Assembly (NCBI RefSeq): GCF_041435435.1
Contig: NZ_CP108494.1
Span: 2,948,501-3,012,500 of the forward strand
Source of the DNA: Streptomyces sp. NBC_01241
GTDB lineage: Bacteria > Actinomycetota > Actinomycetes > Streptomycetales > Streptomycetaceae
DNA: 64,000 nucleotides
Direction: 5' to 3'
Both the position numbers and the translations under genes were made by a program. Of the stretch, positions 1-8,658 are shown piece by piece. Every line of letters starts with the position of its first letter. Positions within the stretch are counted from its first letter, which is position 1. The notes under the pieces were generated by a model. It searched no databases. It was not told where the DNA came from and saw nothing but the letters and a program-made list of their open reading frames with translations.

Positions 1-287
1 GCCAGGGCCCCTTTGACGTGGCCATCGGGCCCGACGGCCGCTTCGCGTATTCCGCCGATCTCGGCCCGGGCAACGTTTCCGTGATCGACACCAGCAGCCA
101 CCGCGTCTCGGCGGCCATTGCCCTGGGGCCTCCTGGCACCGACCCGTTCAACCTGGAAGTCACCAGCCGGGCCATCTACGTCACAAACCAAGGAGCGGGC
201 ACCCTCACCGTCATCGACCCGACATCCCACAAGGTCGTCGCGACTGTCACCCTCGGCGCCAGCCCTTACGGCGTGGCAGTGAGCTGA
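1..287 (+). CDS. YVTN beta-propeller protein, C-terminal end (5' end outside window)
   Basis: The reading frame is open from the first bases and stops with TGA at 285-287. The visible 95 or so residues contain two YVTN/NHL-type blades, with GPDGRFAYSAD, VSVIDTSSHRV, AIYVTNQGAGTLTVID and ending GASPYGVAVS. Such blades are found in secreted or surface beta-propeller proteins that bind ligands or partners and have no catalytic residues. The GTG at 18 is internal; the true start and any signal peptide lie upstream of the window. A second, unrelated propeller protein lies at 18.1 kb. The exact role cannot be told. Confidence 0.8.
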   Translation, partial: QGPFDVAIGPDGRFAYSADLGPGNVSVIDTSSHRVSAAIALGPPGTDPFNLEVTSRAIYVTNQGAGTLTVIDPTSHKVVATVTLGASPYGVAVS

Positions 288-544
288 GCGTGCGCCGCAC
301 AAAGGGAAGTTCGCGCAGTGGCACGGCTTCTACGACGGGAAGCCCATCGAGCCAGTGCTTTACGCACGGCGCTGGGCGGTCATCGGAATGCGCACAGCTC
401 ACGCCGCAGGTTCTGCACACCCGTTGGCTCCCGCGTTCACGCCCATGGCCCACTTCTGTGACCCGGTCGGAGTACGTGGCCGTGCCCGCCGGTGCGGACG
501 CGTGAACACTCGGTGCGGCAGATCCCACGGAAGGCGAGGACGAC

Positions 545-1381
545 ATGGCAGTACTTCAGGGCACCGGCTCGCGGCGCCGAATACGCCGCGAGCATGCCAT
601 GGCAGCCGGATGCGCCATGGTCATGTGCACGGCCGTGGCGGCCCCTGCCGTCACGGGCGGCGGCAGGACCCCGGCCAAACCCACCATCGTGCTGGTGCAC
701 GGGGCGTTCGCGGACGCCTCCAGTTGGAACGGGGTCGTCGAACGCCTCGAACACCGCGGCTACACCGTCATCGCCCCCGCCAACCCGCTGCGCGGGCTGT
801 ACAACGACTCCACCTACATCGCTTCCGTCCTGGACAGCGTCAAGGGGCCGATCGTGCTGGCGGGGCATTCGTACGGCGGCGCCGTGATCAGCTCGGCCGC
901 CGCGGGCAACCCCCGGGTGAAGTCGCTGGTGTACGTGTCGGCGCTGATGCCCGACGTGGGCGAGAGCGGTATGTCCCTGGGCGCCAGGTTCCCCAGCGAA
1001 CTCGGCACCGCCACCAGGTCCGTTCCCTACCGAGCCGGCGGCGGGGCCGTGGGGACCGACCTGTACCTCAAGCCCGACAGGCTCCATCAGGTCTTCGCCG
1101 CCGACCTGCCGGAGAGCACCGCGAGGGTCCTGGCGGTGACCCAACGGCCCGTGGCGACGACCGCGTTCTCGGAGAAGGCCAAGGTGGCCGCCTGGAAGCA
1201 CATCCCCTCGTGGTTCCTCGTCGCGAAGCAGGACAAGACCGTCAACCCCGACCAGGAACGCTTCGAGGCGAAGCGCGCGGGTTCGCACACGGTGGAGATC
1301 GACTCGTCCCACGTGGCGATGATCTCCCACCCCGAAGCGGTCACCGACCTCGTCCTCCGAGCCGCCACGGCGGCCGACTGA
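545..1381 (+). CDS. Secreted alpha/beta hydrolase
   Basis: A 278-residue alpha/beta-hydrolase-fold protein. It starts with an arginine-rich n-region (RRRIRREH) and a hydrophobic stretch ending near AVAAPAV, so export is likely. The core shows the oxyanion-hole motif LVHGAFAD, the nucleophile elbow GHSYGG, a probable acid in AKQDKTVNP and the C-terminal His in SSHVAMIS, so the triad looks complete. Streptomyces relatives are annotated as alpha/beta hydrolases or esterases with unknown substrate. ATG 545 follows a purine-rich GAAGGCGAGG. It stands alone and is closed by the hairpin at 1474-1504. Specificity cannot be predicted. Confidence 0.85.
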   Translation: MAVLQGTGSRRRIRREHAMAAGCAMVMCTAVAAPAVTGGGRTPAKPTIVLVHGAFADASSWNGVVERLEHRGYTVIAPANPLRGLYNDSTYIASVLDSVKGPIVLAGHSYGGAVISSAAAGNPRVKSLVYVSALMPDVGESGMSLGARFPSELGTATRSVPYRAGGGAVGTDLYLKPDRLHQVFAADLPESTARVLAVTQRPVATTAFSEKAKVAAWKHIPSWFLVAKQDKTVNPDQERFEAKRAGSHTVEIDSSHVAMISHPEAVTDLVLRAATAAD

Positions 1382-1473
1382 CACCCGGCCGGCGTCGGCC
1401 GCCACCGCGTCCACCGAAGACGCCCGGGCCGGGGGTGGAAAAGGATCAAGGAACCCCAGCAGAAAGCCTGATG

Positions 1474-1504
1474 AGCCCTTCCCGGCCGGCGGCCGGGAAG
1501 GGCT
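1474..1504 (+). terminator. Intrinsic-type hairpin
   Basis: AGCCCTTCCCGGCC and GGCCGGGAAGGGCT form a perfect 14-bp stem around a GGC loop, about 90 bases after the hydrolase stop. There is no T-run, as is usual for Streptomyces terminators. Confidence 0.8.
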
Positions 1505-1584
1505 CTTGCGCGTATCCGGCCCAGCCGGACACGCGGGCGTGCTGAGCATCACCCTGGACAGCGCCGGTGACCGCCGGGTAACTT

Positions 1585-1615
1585 TTGACCAGAGCTGAGC
1601 AAGCGCTTAGCCAGC
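1585..1615 (+). promoter_or_regulatory. Candidate promoter with palindromic operator before the acyl-CoA dehydrogenase
   Basis: TTGACC at 1585-1590 could be a -35 box. It is followed by an imperfect 22-bp palindrome at 1594-1615 whose centre is AAGCGCTT, with GCTG and CAGC at the ends. The half site CAAG..CTT resembles the operators of TetR-family lipid-catabolism repressors of actinobacteria (KstR2 type). This is a pattern match only; no regulator gene lies next to it. Confidence 0.4.
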
Positions 1616-1677
1616 CTGGCCGAAGCTCGCCCGATGCCGGCCCGAAGCCGATCGAAGCTGACCAAGGAGGCACCTCC

Positions 1678-2835
1678 GTGCGCCGTACGGTATTCAACGA
1701 GGACCACGAGGCGTTCCGGGAGACCATCCGCGCCTTCATCGAGGCCGAGGTCGCCCCCGTCTACGACGAGTGGTTCGCGGCCGGCCAGGTGCCCCGCGAC
1801 TTCTACTACAAGCTCGCCGAGCTGGGCATATTCGGCATCGAGGTGCCGGAGGAGTTCGGCGGCGCCGGGGTCGAGTCGTTCAAGTTCGAGGCGATCATCT
1901 CCGAGGAGTGCGCCCGCGCGGCCGTCAACTTCGGCGGCTCCGGCGTGCACGTCCTGCTCTGCCTGCCGTACATCAAGGCGTACGCCACCGAGGAGCAGAA
2001 GAAGCGCTGGCTGCCGGACTTCGTCAGCGGCAGGACGATGTACGCCATCGCCATGACCGAGCCGGGCACCGGTTCCGACCTGGCCGGCATGAAGACCACC
2101 GCCAAGCTCTCCGAGGACGGCACGCACTACGTCCTCAACGGCGCCAAGACGTTCATCACCGGCGGCGTCCACGCCGACCGGGTCATCGTCTGCGCCCGCA
2201 CGGACGCGCCCAAGGCGGACGACCGGCGGCACGGCATCTCCCTCCTCGTCGTCGACACCAAGGCCGAGGGCTACTCGGTCGGCCGCAAGCTCGACAAGCT
2301 GGGGCTGCGCACCTCCGACACCGCCGAGCTGGCGTTCGTCGACGTCAAGGTGCCGGTCGAGGACCTCCTCGGCGAGGAGAACAAGGGCTTCTCCTACCTC
2401 GGCCAGAACCTGCCGCAGGAGCGCCTCGGCATCGCCGTCGGCGCGTACGCCCAGGCCAAGGCCGCCGTCCGGTTCGCCCAGAACTACGTGCAGGACCGCA
2501 CCGTCTTCGGCAAGACCGTCGCGTCGTTCCAGAACACCAAGTTCGAACTGGCCGCCTGCCAGGCCGAGGTGGATGCCGCCGAGGCCGTCTGCGACCGCGC
2601 CATCGAGGCCCACGACGCCGGTGAGCTGACCGCCGCCGAGGCCGCCTCCGCGAAGCTGTTCTGCACCGAGGTGGCGCACCGGGTCATCGACCGCTGCCTC
2701 CAGCTGCACGGCGGCTACGGCTACATGAACGAGTACCCGATCGCCCGCCTGTACGCGGACAACCGGGTCAACCGCATCTACGGCGGCACGAGCGAGGTCA
2801 TGAAGTCGATCATCGCCAAGTCCATGGGGCTGTGA
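1678..2835 (+). CDS. Acyl-CoA dehydrogenase, long-chain (LCAD-like)
   Basis: A 385-residue FAD-dependent acyl-CoA dehydrogenase that introduces the alpha-beta double bond in fatty acyl-CoA during beta-oxidation. The family signatures are TEPGTGSDLAG, the middle-domain TSDTAELAFVDVKV and the C-terminal LQLHGGYGYMNEYP. The usual catalytic Glu position near the C-terminus is Gly (IYGGTSEV), while LPQERLG carries a Glu where long-chain dehydrogenases place their base, so it is probably LCAD-like. I chose GTG 1678 because AAGGAGG lies 9 bases before it; an upstream TTG at 1585 has no such site. The thioesterase gene follows after 19 bases, probably in one transcript. Confidence 0.9.
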   Translation: MRRTVFNEDHEAFRETIRAFIEAEVAPVYDEWFAAGQVPRDFYYKLAELGIFGIEVPEEFGGAGVESFKFEAIISEECARAAVNFGGSGVHVLLCLPYIKAYATEEQKKRWLPDFVSGRTMYAIAMTEPGTGSDLAGMKTTAKLSEDGTHYVLNGAKTFITGGVHADRVIVCARTDAPKADDRRHGISLLVVDTKAEGYSVGRKLDKLGLRTSDTAELAFVDVKVPVEDLLGEENKGFSYLGQNLPQERLGIAVGAYAQAKAAVRFAQNYVQDRTVFGKTVASFQNTKFELAACQAEVDAAEAVCDRAIEAHDAGELTAAEAASAKLFCTEVAHRVIDRCLQLHGGYGYMNEYPIARLYADNRVNRIYGGTSEVMKSIIAKSMGL

Positions 2836-2854
2836 GAGCGGCTACGTTCTCCCT

Positions 2855-3769
2855 ATGAGCGCAGCACTTGATTCCCTGCTCGATCTGCTCGACCTGGAGC
2901 AGATCGAGCAGGACATCTTCCGGGGTACGAGCCGTTCGGCGATCGTGCCCCGCGTCTTCGGCGGCCAGGTCGCGGCCCAGGCCCTGGTCGCCGCGGGCCG
3001 TACCGTCCCCACCGGCCTTCCCCGGGCTCTCGGCCCCGCTCGAGCAGGGGAGACCCCCTCCGCCCACTCGCTGCACTCCTACTTCCTGCGGATGGGCGAC
3101 CCGGGCGCGCCGATCGTCTACAGCGTCGACCGCATCCGCGACGGCCGCTCCTTCACCACCCGCCGGGTCGTCGCCGTCCAGCACGGCCAGCCGATCTTCC
3201 ACCTCTCGGCGTCCTTCCAGACGCACGAGGAGGGGCTGGAGCACCAGGCGGCCATGCCGCCCGCCCCGGACCCCGAGACGCTGCCCACCGCCGCGCAGAT
3301 GCTGCCCCGGTACGCGGACCGCTTCAGCGACCCGGGCATCGTGGACCGGATGATCGAGGCACGGGCCGCGGTCGACCTGCGGTACGTCGACGCGCCGCCC
3401 TTCGGCACGGTCGGCGAACCGCGCGAGCCCCGCTCCCAGGTGTGGTTCCGCACCAACGGCAAGCTCGCGGACGACCCGCTGCTGCACGTCTGCATGGCAA
3501 CGTACGTCTCCGACATGACACTGCTCGACTCGGTGCTCCTCGCCCACGGGCGCGGCGGCTGGACGGTCGGCGACGTGGTCGGGGCGAGCCTGGACCACGC
3601 GATGTGGTTCCACCGGCCGTTCCGGGCCGACGAATGGCTGCTGTACGACCAGGAGTCGCCGTCCGCGTCCGGCGGGCGGGGGCTCGGCCAGGCCCGGATA
3701 TACACGCAGGACGGGCGGCTGGCGATCACCGTGATCCAGGAGGGCGTGGTCCGCGTTCCCCGGGACTGA
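2855..3769 (+). CDS. tesB: Acyl-CoA thioesterase II (TesB family)
   Basis: A 304-residue double-hotdog thioesterase that hydrolyses acyl-CoA to free acid and CoA. Typical features are the N-terminal FRGTSRS, FGGQVAAQALVAAGRTV, HSLHSYFLRMGDP and the second-half signature DHAMWFHRPFRADEWLLYDQ. Bacterial TesB proteins are usually about 285-290 residues. The excess is explained by an in-frame insert of about 17 codons between GRTVP and HSLHSYF (see the repeat at 3011-3061). The insert falls between two hotdog strands, so the protein may still fold. It sits 19 bases after the acyl-CoA dehydrogenase, suggesting a joint role in fatty acid turnover. Confidence 0.88.
   Translation: MSAALDSLLDLLDLEQIEQDIFRGTSRSAIVPRVFGGQVAAQALVAAGRTVPTGLPRALGPARAGETPSAHSLHSYFLRMGDPGAPIVYSVDRIRDGRSFTTRRVVAVQHGQPIFHLSASFQTHEEGLEHQAAMPPAPDPETLPTAAQMLPRYADRFSDPGIVDRMIEARAAVDLRYVDAPPFGTVGEPREPRSQVWFRTNGKLADDPLLHVCMATYVSDMTLLDSVLLAHGRGGWTVGDVVGASLDHAMWFHRPFRADEWLLYDQESPSASGGRGLGQARIYTQDGRLAITVIQEGVVRVPRD
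3011..3061 (+). repeat. Interspersed GC-rich palindromic element inside tesB
   Basis: A segment reading GGCCTTCCCCGGGCTCTCGG then CCCCGCTCGAGCAGGGG then AGACCCCCTC sits within the thioesterase reading frame and adds residues GLPRALGPARAGETP. It holds a near-perfect palindrome centred on GCTCGAGC (3038-3045). From memory, elements of the form CTCTCGGC..CGCTCGAGCAGGGGGGACCCCC are scattered through Streptomyces genomes, within and between genes. Only this copy was seen in the window. Confidence 0.6.
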
Positions 3770-3815
3770 CCCGTCGCCCCTTTCGAACGGACCGACACCC
3801 CCGCCCCCGTCGGCG

Positions 3816-4595
3816 TCAGATCAGCCCCGCCGCGTCCAGCAGATAGTCCGTCAGCGGGTCGTAGAACCGCGGGTCCAGCACGTGGTCGTCCAGCGGTACG
3901 GCCACCTGGAGCGTCCCCTCCGCCTCGGCGAGGAACAGCGCCGGGTCGTTGCAGTCCGCGTACCCCACCGCGTCCAGCCCGCGCTGCGCCGCGCACCCGG
4001 CCCATCCGTGGTCGGCGACCACCAGGTCCGGCAACGGCCGGCTCTCCCGCTCCAGACCGTCCAGGATCGCGGCCATCGGGGCGGGCGAGTGCGTGTGCCA
4101 GAGGGTCGCGCCGCGTTCCTGCACCGCGACGTCCGCGAACTGGAACACCATGCCCTCGTCGGCCACCAGCCCCGAGGGGATCCGTACGATCTCGCACCCG
4201 GCGGCCCGCAGCGCCTGCGCGGTCCGCCGGTGCACGTCGAGGAGTCCGCCCGGGTGCCCGGTCGCGAACAGCACGCGCTGCGCGCCCGCCGCCGCCTTGC
4301 GCAGCCGCGCCGCCATCCGCTCCAGGGCGTCGACCGTCAGCTCCGGGTCGATGGTGTCCTGCCCGAACCGGTGTTCCGGGTCGTCGCTGACCCCGCACCG
4401 CTCGGCCATCACGGCCAGCACGTCCTGCTCGTCGCGCCACCGGTCCCCGAGCTCCAGACCCAGCCAGAAGTGGCGCTCGCCGTTGGCGAGTTTGCGGTAG
4501 TGGGAGAGGTTGTTGTCGCGGGGGGTGGCGACGTCTCCGGCGATGCGCGTACGGACGAGATGTTCGACGAGGGCGGCACGGCTGGGTATCGGCAT
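3816..4595 (-). CDS. Conserved actinobacterial protein, often annotated as phosphatase
   Basis: A 259-residue soluble protein without signal peptide or membrane segment. It has conserved-looking blocks: PRDNNLSHYRKLANGERHFWLGLELG, LFATGHPGGLLDVHRRTA, THSPAPMAAIL, VADHGWAGCAAQRGLDAVGYADCNDPALFLAE and PLDDHVLDPRFYDPLTDYLL. The clustered His, Asp and Cys residues suggest a metal- or phosphate-binding enzyme, but I recognise no catalytic motif. From memory, Streptomyces orthologues are labelled phosphatase without experimental support that I know of. It is convergent to tesB and stands alone. Function should be treated as unknown. Confidence 0.7.
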   Translation of the reverse strand: MPIPSRAALVEHLVRTRIAGDVATPRDNNLSHYRKLANGERHFWLGLELGDRWRDEQDVLAVMAERCGVSDDPEHRFGQDTIDPELTVDALERMAARLRKAAAGAQRVLFATGHPGGLLDVHRRTAQALRAAGCEIVRIPSGLVADEGMVFQFADVAVQERGATLWHTHSPAPMAAILDGLERESRPLPDLVVADHGWAGCAAQRGLDAVGYADCNDPALFLAEAEGTLQVAVPLDDHVLDPRFYDPLTDYLLDAAGLI

Positions 4596-4670
4596 GAACC
4601 CATTGTGCCGTCAGGTGTGCGCAGTGTGCCGGGTGTCTTGCAGGACGGACCGCCCGGACGCGCCGTCCGG

Positions 4671-6212
4671 TCAGGGAAGCCTGGTCGAGTGGGTGATCTT
4701 CTTGAGGTGGTAGTACGTGGCGACGCACTGTCCCGGCCACAGCCTCTTGCCGTGGTCACCGAACGGCTCCAGCATGTTGCTGACCGACACCGGTGTGTAC
4801 GGAAGCACCTGGGCGCCGCGGGCCGCCTGTTCCCTCAGCCACCGGTCCTGCCGGTCCCAGTTCTGGGCGCGCACGTCCATCTTCCGCTCCAGCTGGAACA
4901 GCGGGACGGCAAGCCCGGCGCAGACCCCGGCGCAGACGGCTCCGGCGGCCACCGCCGTCGCCGCGCGGATTCCCCACCGGACGGTGCGCAGCGCCCGCCC
5001 CAGCAAGGCGCCGACGCCGACCAGGAGCAGCACGTACAGCAGGAGGAAGTCGCCCCAGATGCGCGACGCGGTTGTCACGCTCGCCCCGAAGGCGGGGTGG
5101 GCGACGACGATGCAGAGGTAGCCGGAGACCAGGAAGGCGAGGAATCCGACGACGACCGGAAGGAAGGGCCGGCGGCGCAGGGACCCCTCCGGCGCGTCCT
5201 TTCCCTGCGGCCCGCCGCCGCGCACGAGCAGGCCCAGCAGTACGCCGACGGCGATCGCTCCCGCATACTGCCAGGTCGTGAAGATCGTCCCGAGGATGTG
5301 CGCGAACGCCCGCAGCGCCGTGGTCAGTGCCTCCGGCCCGAACATCGAAGCGCTGTCGGCGCCGAACCGTTCGCGCCGGGTGCGTGCGCCGGGCGACAGG
5401 TACAGGATGGCCGTCCCGACCGCGACTCCGGCGAAGGCGACGACGCACCAGATACGGGTGTGGGTGCGGCCGGGGCCGGGAAGGGCCCAACGACTGATCA
5501 GCAGGACGGCGGCGAGCAGCGTGAACGCGACGACCGACGTCTCCTCCGACAGGGTGCCGATGAAGATCCCGGCCAGGTACGCGACGCCCAGCGCGAGGGC
5601 GCGTCCCCGCCCGGTCCGTGCGCGCAGCAGGGGGATCAGGGCGGCGCAGGCCAGTACCGGTGAGACGGTGTGCGAGACGGAGTTGGCGGGCCAGTAGAAC
5701 GCCTTGTACGGGTTGGGCGTCGCGAGAAAGAAGATCACCGCCGTCATCGCGCCCACCAGCAGCGCGAGCCCGCGCGGCGCGGTCAGCCCGGCTCTCTTGA
5801 GCACGGAGGCGATGAGCGCCCAGAGGATGCCCAGCATGAGCACCCCGCTGACCAGGGCGAACCACTGATGGCCCGCGACACCGAAGGCCCCGTACGCGAT
5901 GACGAGCAGCGCGTTGGCGATGCGTCCGTTGTCGTGGAGGAAGAACTTCGCGATCATCCCGGAAGCGCCCTCGTCCCGTACGACCGGGAGGAAGCACCAG
6001 TCGTCCCCGCCCGGACGGACCAGGCGGCCGATCCAGAAGGCCGCGCCGAGCAGGGCGAGCGGCAGCAGGGTGAGGGCCGTCGTCCCGATCGTCGCCCACC
6101 GCCGCGCGGGGGCCGGGCGCGCTTGCGGCGGGTGGGAGTCCGCGCTCTGCGCCTGTGCGCCGGCGGCCTCCGGCGTATCGGCAGATGCGGATTTCGACGT
6201 GTCAGCGGTCAT
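4671..6212 (-). CDS. Polytopic membrane protein, DUF6056/GT-C-like
   Basis: A 513-residue integral membrane protein with about 10-12 hydrophobic segments. It starts with a polar, Ala/Pro-rich cytoplasmic tail; a first helix (TALTLLPLALLGAAFWIG) is followed by an acidic pair in RPGGDDWCF, a position where lipid-dependent GT-C glycosyltransferases carry their catalytic acids. A FYWPANSVSHTV loop and TLSEETSVV follow. A polar C-terminal tail carries QNWDRQDRWLREQAARG. I chose ATG 6212 because GGAGG lies before it. It is 77 bases downstream of the GT2-GtrA gene in the same orientation. By analogy with gtrA/gtrB/gtr clusters it could be the final sugar transferase; this is inference. Confidence 0.65.
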   Translation of the reverse strand: MTADTSKSASADTPEAAGAQAQSADSHPPQARPAPARRWATIGTTALTLLPLALLGAAFWIGRLVRPGGDDWCFLPVVRDEGASGMIAKFFLHDNGRIANALLVIAYGAFGVAGHQWFALVSGVLMLGILWALIASVLKRAGLTAPRGLALLVGAMTAVIFFLATPNPYKAFYWPANSVSHTVSPVLACAALIPLLRARTGRGRALALGVAYLAGIFIGTLSEETSVVAFTLLAAVLLISRWALPGPGRTHTRIWCVVAFAGVAVGTAILYLSPGARTRRERFGADSASMFGPEALTTALRAFAHILGTIFTTWQYAGAIAVGVLLGLLVRGGGPQGKDAPEGSLRRRPFLPVVVGFLAFLVSGYLCIVVAHPAFGASVTTASRIWGDFLLLYVLLLVGVGALLGRALRTVRWGIRAATAVAAGAVCAGVCAGLAVPLFQLERKMDVRAQNWDRQDRWLREQAARGAQVLPYTPVSVSNMLEPFGDHGKRLWPGQCVATYYHLKKITHSTRLP

Positions 6213-6289
6213 GTGCACTGGGTGTCCTCCGTACGGTGCTCGCGTCCTGCCCGCCGAGAGGTTCGGGCGGTGGGGTTCGCGGTGTGGTT

Positions 6290-7759
6290 TCACGGTGCGG
6301 TGTGTCCGGCACGGCTCTCGGCCGGACCGGCGCTCTGCCGGGCCAGGTCGGTGCCGGAGTCGATGGCCCAGCGGGCGAGGAGGAACGAGAAGGGGGTGGC
6401 GAGGATTCCCGCGGCCACGGCGGCGATGTTCTTGTCCATGCCCAGCCTGCTCACGCCGAGGTAGAGCAGAACGCCCGTGAGTACGAGATTGACGACGCTC
6501 GACAGGGGATACCGGACGAAGGCCTGCCAGGTCGGCTTCGTACGACAGGTGATGTACGAGTTGAGCAGGAAGGATCCCACGATGCTGACCGTGTATCCGA
6601 TGACGTGCGCGGCCAGATAGGGAATCCAGGTATTCAGCGTGGCGTACACGGCCAGATATACCACCGTATTAATTACTCCGATCAGCCCGAAATCGACGAA
6701 CTGGCGCAGGGTCCGGAACCGGGACGCCCCGAGCGCGGTCGATCCGGTACGCCCGGCCGGCGCTCTCCTGTCCCCGGGCGCGGACGGTCGCGGACGCACC
6801 TCTGCCGGAACATCGAACGGGAGGACCTGCGGAGATTCATTCGTTTCGCGCACCACGTAGTGCGGACGGCGTTTCACCTCGCTGTAGATGCGTCCCACGT
6901 ATTCACCGATGACGCCGAGCGTGGCGAGCTGGATTCCGCCGAGCGCCACGATGGCGGTCAGCAGGGTGGTGTAGCCGGGTACGGCGACGCCGTGGAGCAC
7001 GACGCCGGCGATGGTCCACAGGGCGTATGCCAGTGCCGCCAGCGCGAGCGCGAGGCCGCCGTGGATGGCCAGGCGCAGCGGGCGGCTGTTGAAGGAGATC
7101 AGCCCGTCGATCCCGTAGTTGAACAGGCGTCTGCCGCCCCACTTCGAACGTCCCGCCGCACGCTGGATGTTGCGGTACGTGAAGCTGACGGTCTCGAAAC
7201 CGATCCAGGAGAAGATCCCCTTGGAGAACCGGTTGCTCTCGGGCAGCGCGAGCACGGCGTCCACGGCGGTGCGCGACAGCAGCCTGAAGTCGCCCTCCCC
7301 GTCGACGACCTCGACGTCCATGCACCGGCCCATGGCCCGGTAGTAGGCGGCGCTGAGAAAGGTGCGCAGGGCGCCCTCGCCGTCGCGGTCGCGCCGCGCG
7401 ACGACCTGGTCGTAGCCGCGCTGCCGCAGCTCCAGCATGCGGGGCACCAGTTCGGGCGGGTGCTGGAGGTCGGCGTCCATGAGGACGACGGCGTCGCCGC
7501 GGGACATGCGCAGCCCCGCGAGTATGGCGGCCTCCTTGCCGAAATTGCGGCTGAAGGAGGTGTAGCGGACCCGCCGGTCCGCGGTGGCGAGTGAACCGAT
7601 CCGGAGCCTGGTCCGGTCACTGCTGCCGTCGTCGACATAACAGATCTCGAAGGTCCGCCGAGTGGGTTCGAGGGCGGAGATCAGCGCACGGTGAAATGCC
7701 TCGATGACCTCGTCCTCATTGAAACACGGGACAACGATCGAAACCTGACATGTTTTCAT
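6290..7759 (-). CDS. GT2 glycosyltransferase fused to GtrA-type flippase
   Basis: A 489-residue fusion. Residues 1-230 are a family-2 glycosyltransferase of the DPM1/GtrB kind ([21 protein letters not shown], the metal-binding [21 protein letters not shown]). Two membrane helices follow at about 230-300, where GtrB proteins have theirs. After a Pro/Arg-rich linker, residues 340-475 form a four-helix GtrA domain ([28 protein letters not shown]). GtrB loads a sugar on bactoprenol phosphate and GtrA is thought to flip it, so one polypeptide would do both steps. ATG 7759 has GGGGGA before it. The downstream membrane protein is the likely acceptor-side transferase. Confidence 0.85.
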   Translation of the reverse strand: MKTCQVSIVVPCFNEDEVIEAFHRALISALEPTRRTFEICYVDDGSSDRTRLRIGSLATADRRVRYTSFSRNFGKEAAILAGLRMSRGDAVVLMDADLQHPPELVPRMLELRQRGYDQVVARRDRDGEGALRTFLSAAYYRAMGRCMDVEVVDGEGDFRLLSRTAVDAVLALPESNRFSKGIFSWIGFETVSFTYRNIQRAAGRSKWGGRRLFNYGIDGLISFNSRPLRLAIHGGLALALAALAYALWTIAGVVLHGVAVPGYTTLLTAIVALGGIQLATLGVIGEYVGRIYSEVKRRPHYVVRETNESPQVLPFDVPAEVRPRPSAPGDRRAPAGRTGSTALGASRFRTLRQFVDFGLIGVINTVVYLAVYATLNTWIPYLAAHVIGYTVSIVGSFLLNSYITCRTKPTWQAFVRYPLSSVVNLVLTGVLLYLGVSRLGMDKNIAAVAAGILATPFSFLLARWAIDSGTDLARQSAGPAESRAGHTAP

Positions 7760-7952
7760 TTAAATCCCCCATCAGGCGTGGGTGAGCCAGCTCAAACCAT
7801 ATGCCTGGGGGCGCCGCGAAACCCCGACCGACGGAGCTCGTCGGGGAAAAAGAAAGAGAATCCGAGGAACTCCCTGACTCCTCTCTCTTTAATTCATATA
7901 TTCAAGGCCGCGTTGAATCGGGTGCCCTCCGCCGGGCACCGGCCCGCAGGCC

Positions 7953-8561
7953 TTACGGGCGGACCGCCGCCGCCTCGAACGCCCCGCGCGCCAGCCGGTG
8001 CAGCAGTGCCGCCGTGTCTGCGCGGTCCGGCTGCGCGCCGGGACGACCCAGGTGCGGGGTCGAGTTCAGCAGCCCGAAGACGGCGTGGACGGCGGCGCGG
8101 GCCTCGTGTTCGGGCAGGTCCGGATACACCTCGCGGACGACCTCCACCCACACCTCGACGTACTGCCGCTGGAGCTGGCGGACCCGCTTGCGGTCGGCGT
8201 CCCGGAGGCGGTCCAGCTCACGGTCGTGGAGGGTGATCAGGGGGCGGTCGTCGAGGGCGAAGTCGATGTGGCCCTCGATGAGCGCGTCGAGCAGGGCCTG
8301 CGGCGAGCCGTCGCCACAGGCGGCGTCCTCCGACACCCGCAGCCGTCCGCCCGCCAGCAGCCGCTCGCTGATGCCGACGAGCAGCTCGGCGAGCATCGCG
8401 TCCTTGCCGGGGAAGTGCCGGTAGAGACCGGGGCCGCTGATGCCGACCGCGGCACCTATCTCGTCGACGCCGACGCCGTGGAAGCCGCGCTCGGCGAAGA
8501 GGCGGGCGGCCTCCTTGAGGATCTGCTCGCGGCGGGTGGGGGCGTCCGTCCTGATGGTCAT
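7953..8561 (-). CDS. TetR-family regulator of the leucine/isovalerate operon
   Basis: A 202-residue TetR repressor. The helix-turn-helix lies at about residues 10-55 (REQILKEAARLFAERGFHGV, then GISGPGLYRHFPGKDAMLAEL), followed by a variable ligand-binding domain. It is divergent from the carboxylase operon, and the 97 bases between the two starts hold two related palindromes (8584-8599 and 8612-8627), so autoregulation and repression of the operon are likely. The ligand is probably an acyl-CoA of the pathway; that is inference. No clear ribosome site is seen before ATG 8561. Confidence 0.85.
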   Translation of the reverse strand: MTIRTDAPTRREQILKEAARLFAERGFHGVGVDEIGAAVGISGPGLYRHFPGKDAMLAELLVGISERLLAGGRLRVSEDAACGDGSPQALLDALIEGHIDFALDDRPLITLHDRELDRLRDADRKRVRQLQRQYVEVWVEVVREVYPDLPEHEARAAVHAVFGLLNSTPHLGRPGAQPDRADTAALLHRLARGAFEAAAVRP

Positions 8562-8583
8562 GGATTCGATTCTAGACAGCCGG

Positions 8584-8627
8584 GTTAGCGGTCGTTAACC
8601 TGAAGACATACGTTAACGCTCACTAAC
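8584..8627. promoter_or_regulatory. Paired TetR operators in the divergent promoter region
   Basis: GTTAGCGGTCGTTAAC (8584-8599) and GTTAACGCTCACTAAC (8612-8627) are imperfect 16-bp palindromes of the common form GTTAnCGnTCnnTAAC. Their centres are 28 bp apart, close to three helical turns. They lie between the tetR start and the carboxyltransferase start. Confidence 0.75.
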
Positions 8628-8658
8628 TACTGCGGTACGGGCAAGGGGGCTCGACAGG

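Noticed and set aside
288..544. Overlapping short frames between the YVTN gene and the hydrolase
   Set aside because: None has a ribosome site or recognisable residues; they look like shadows or debris.
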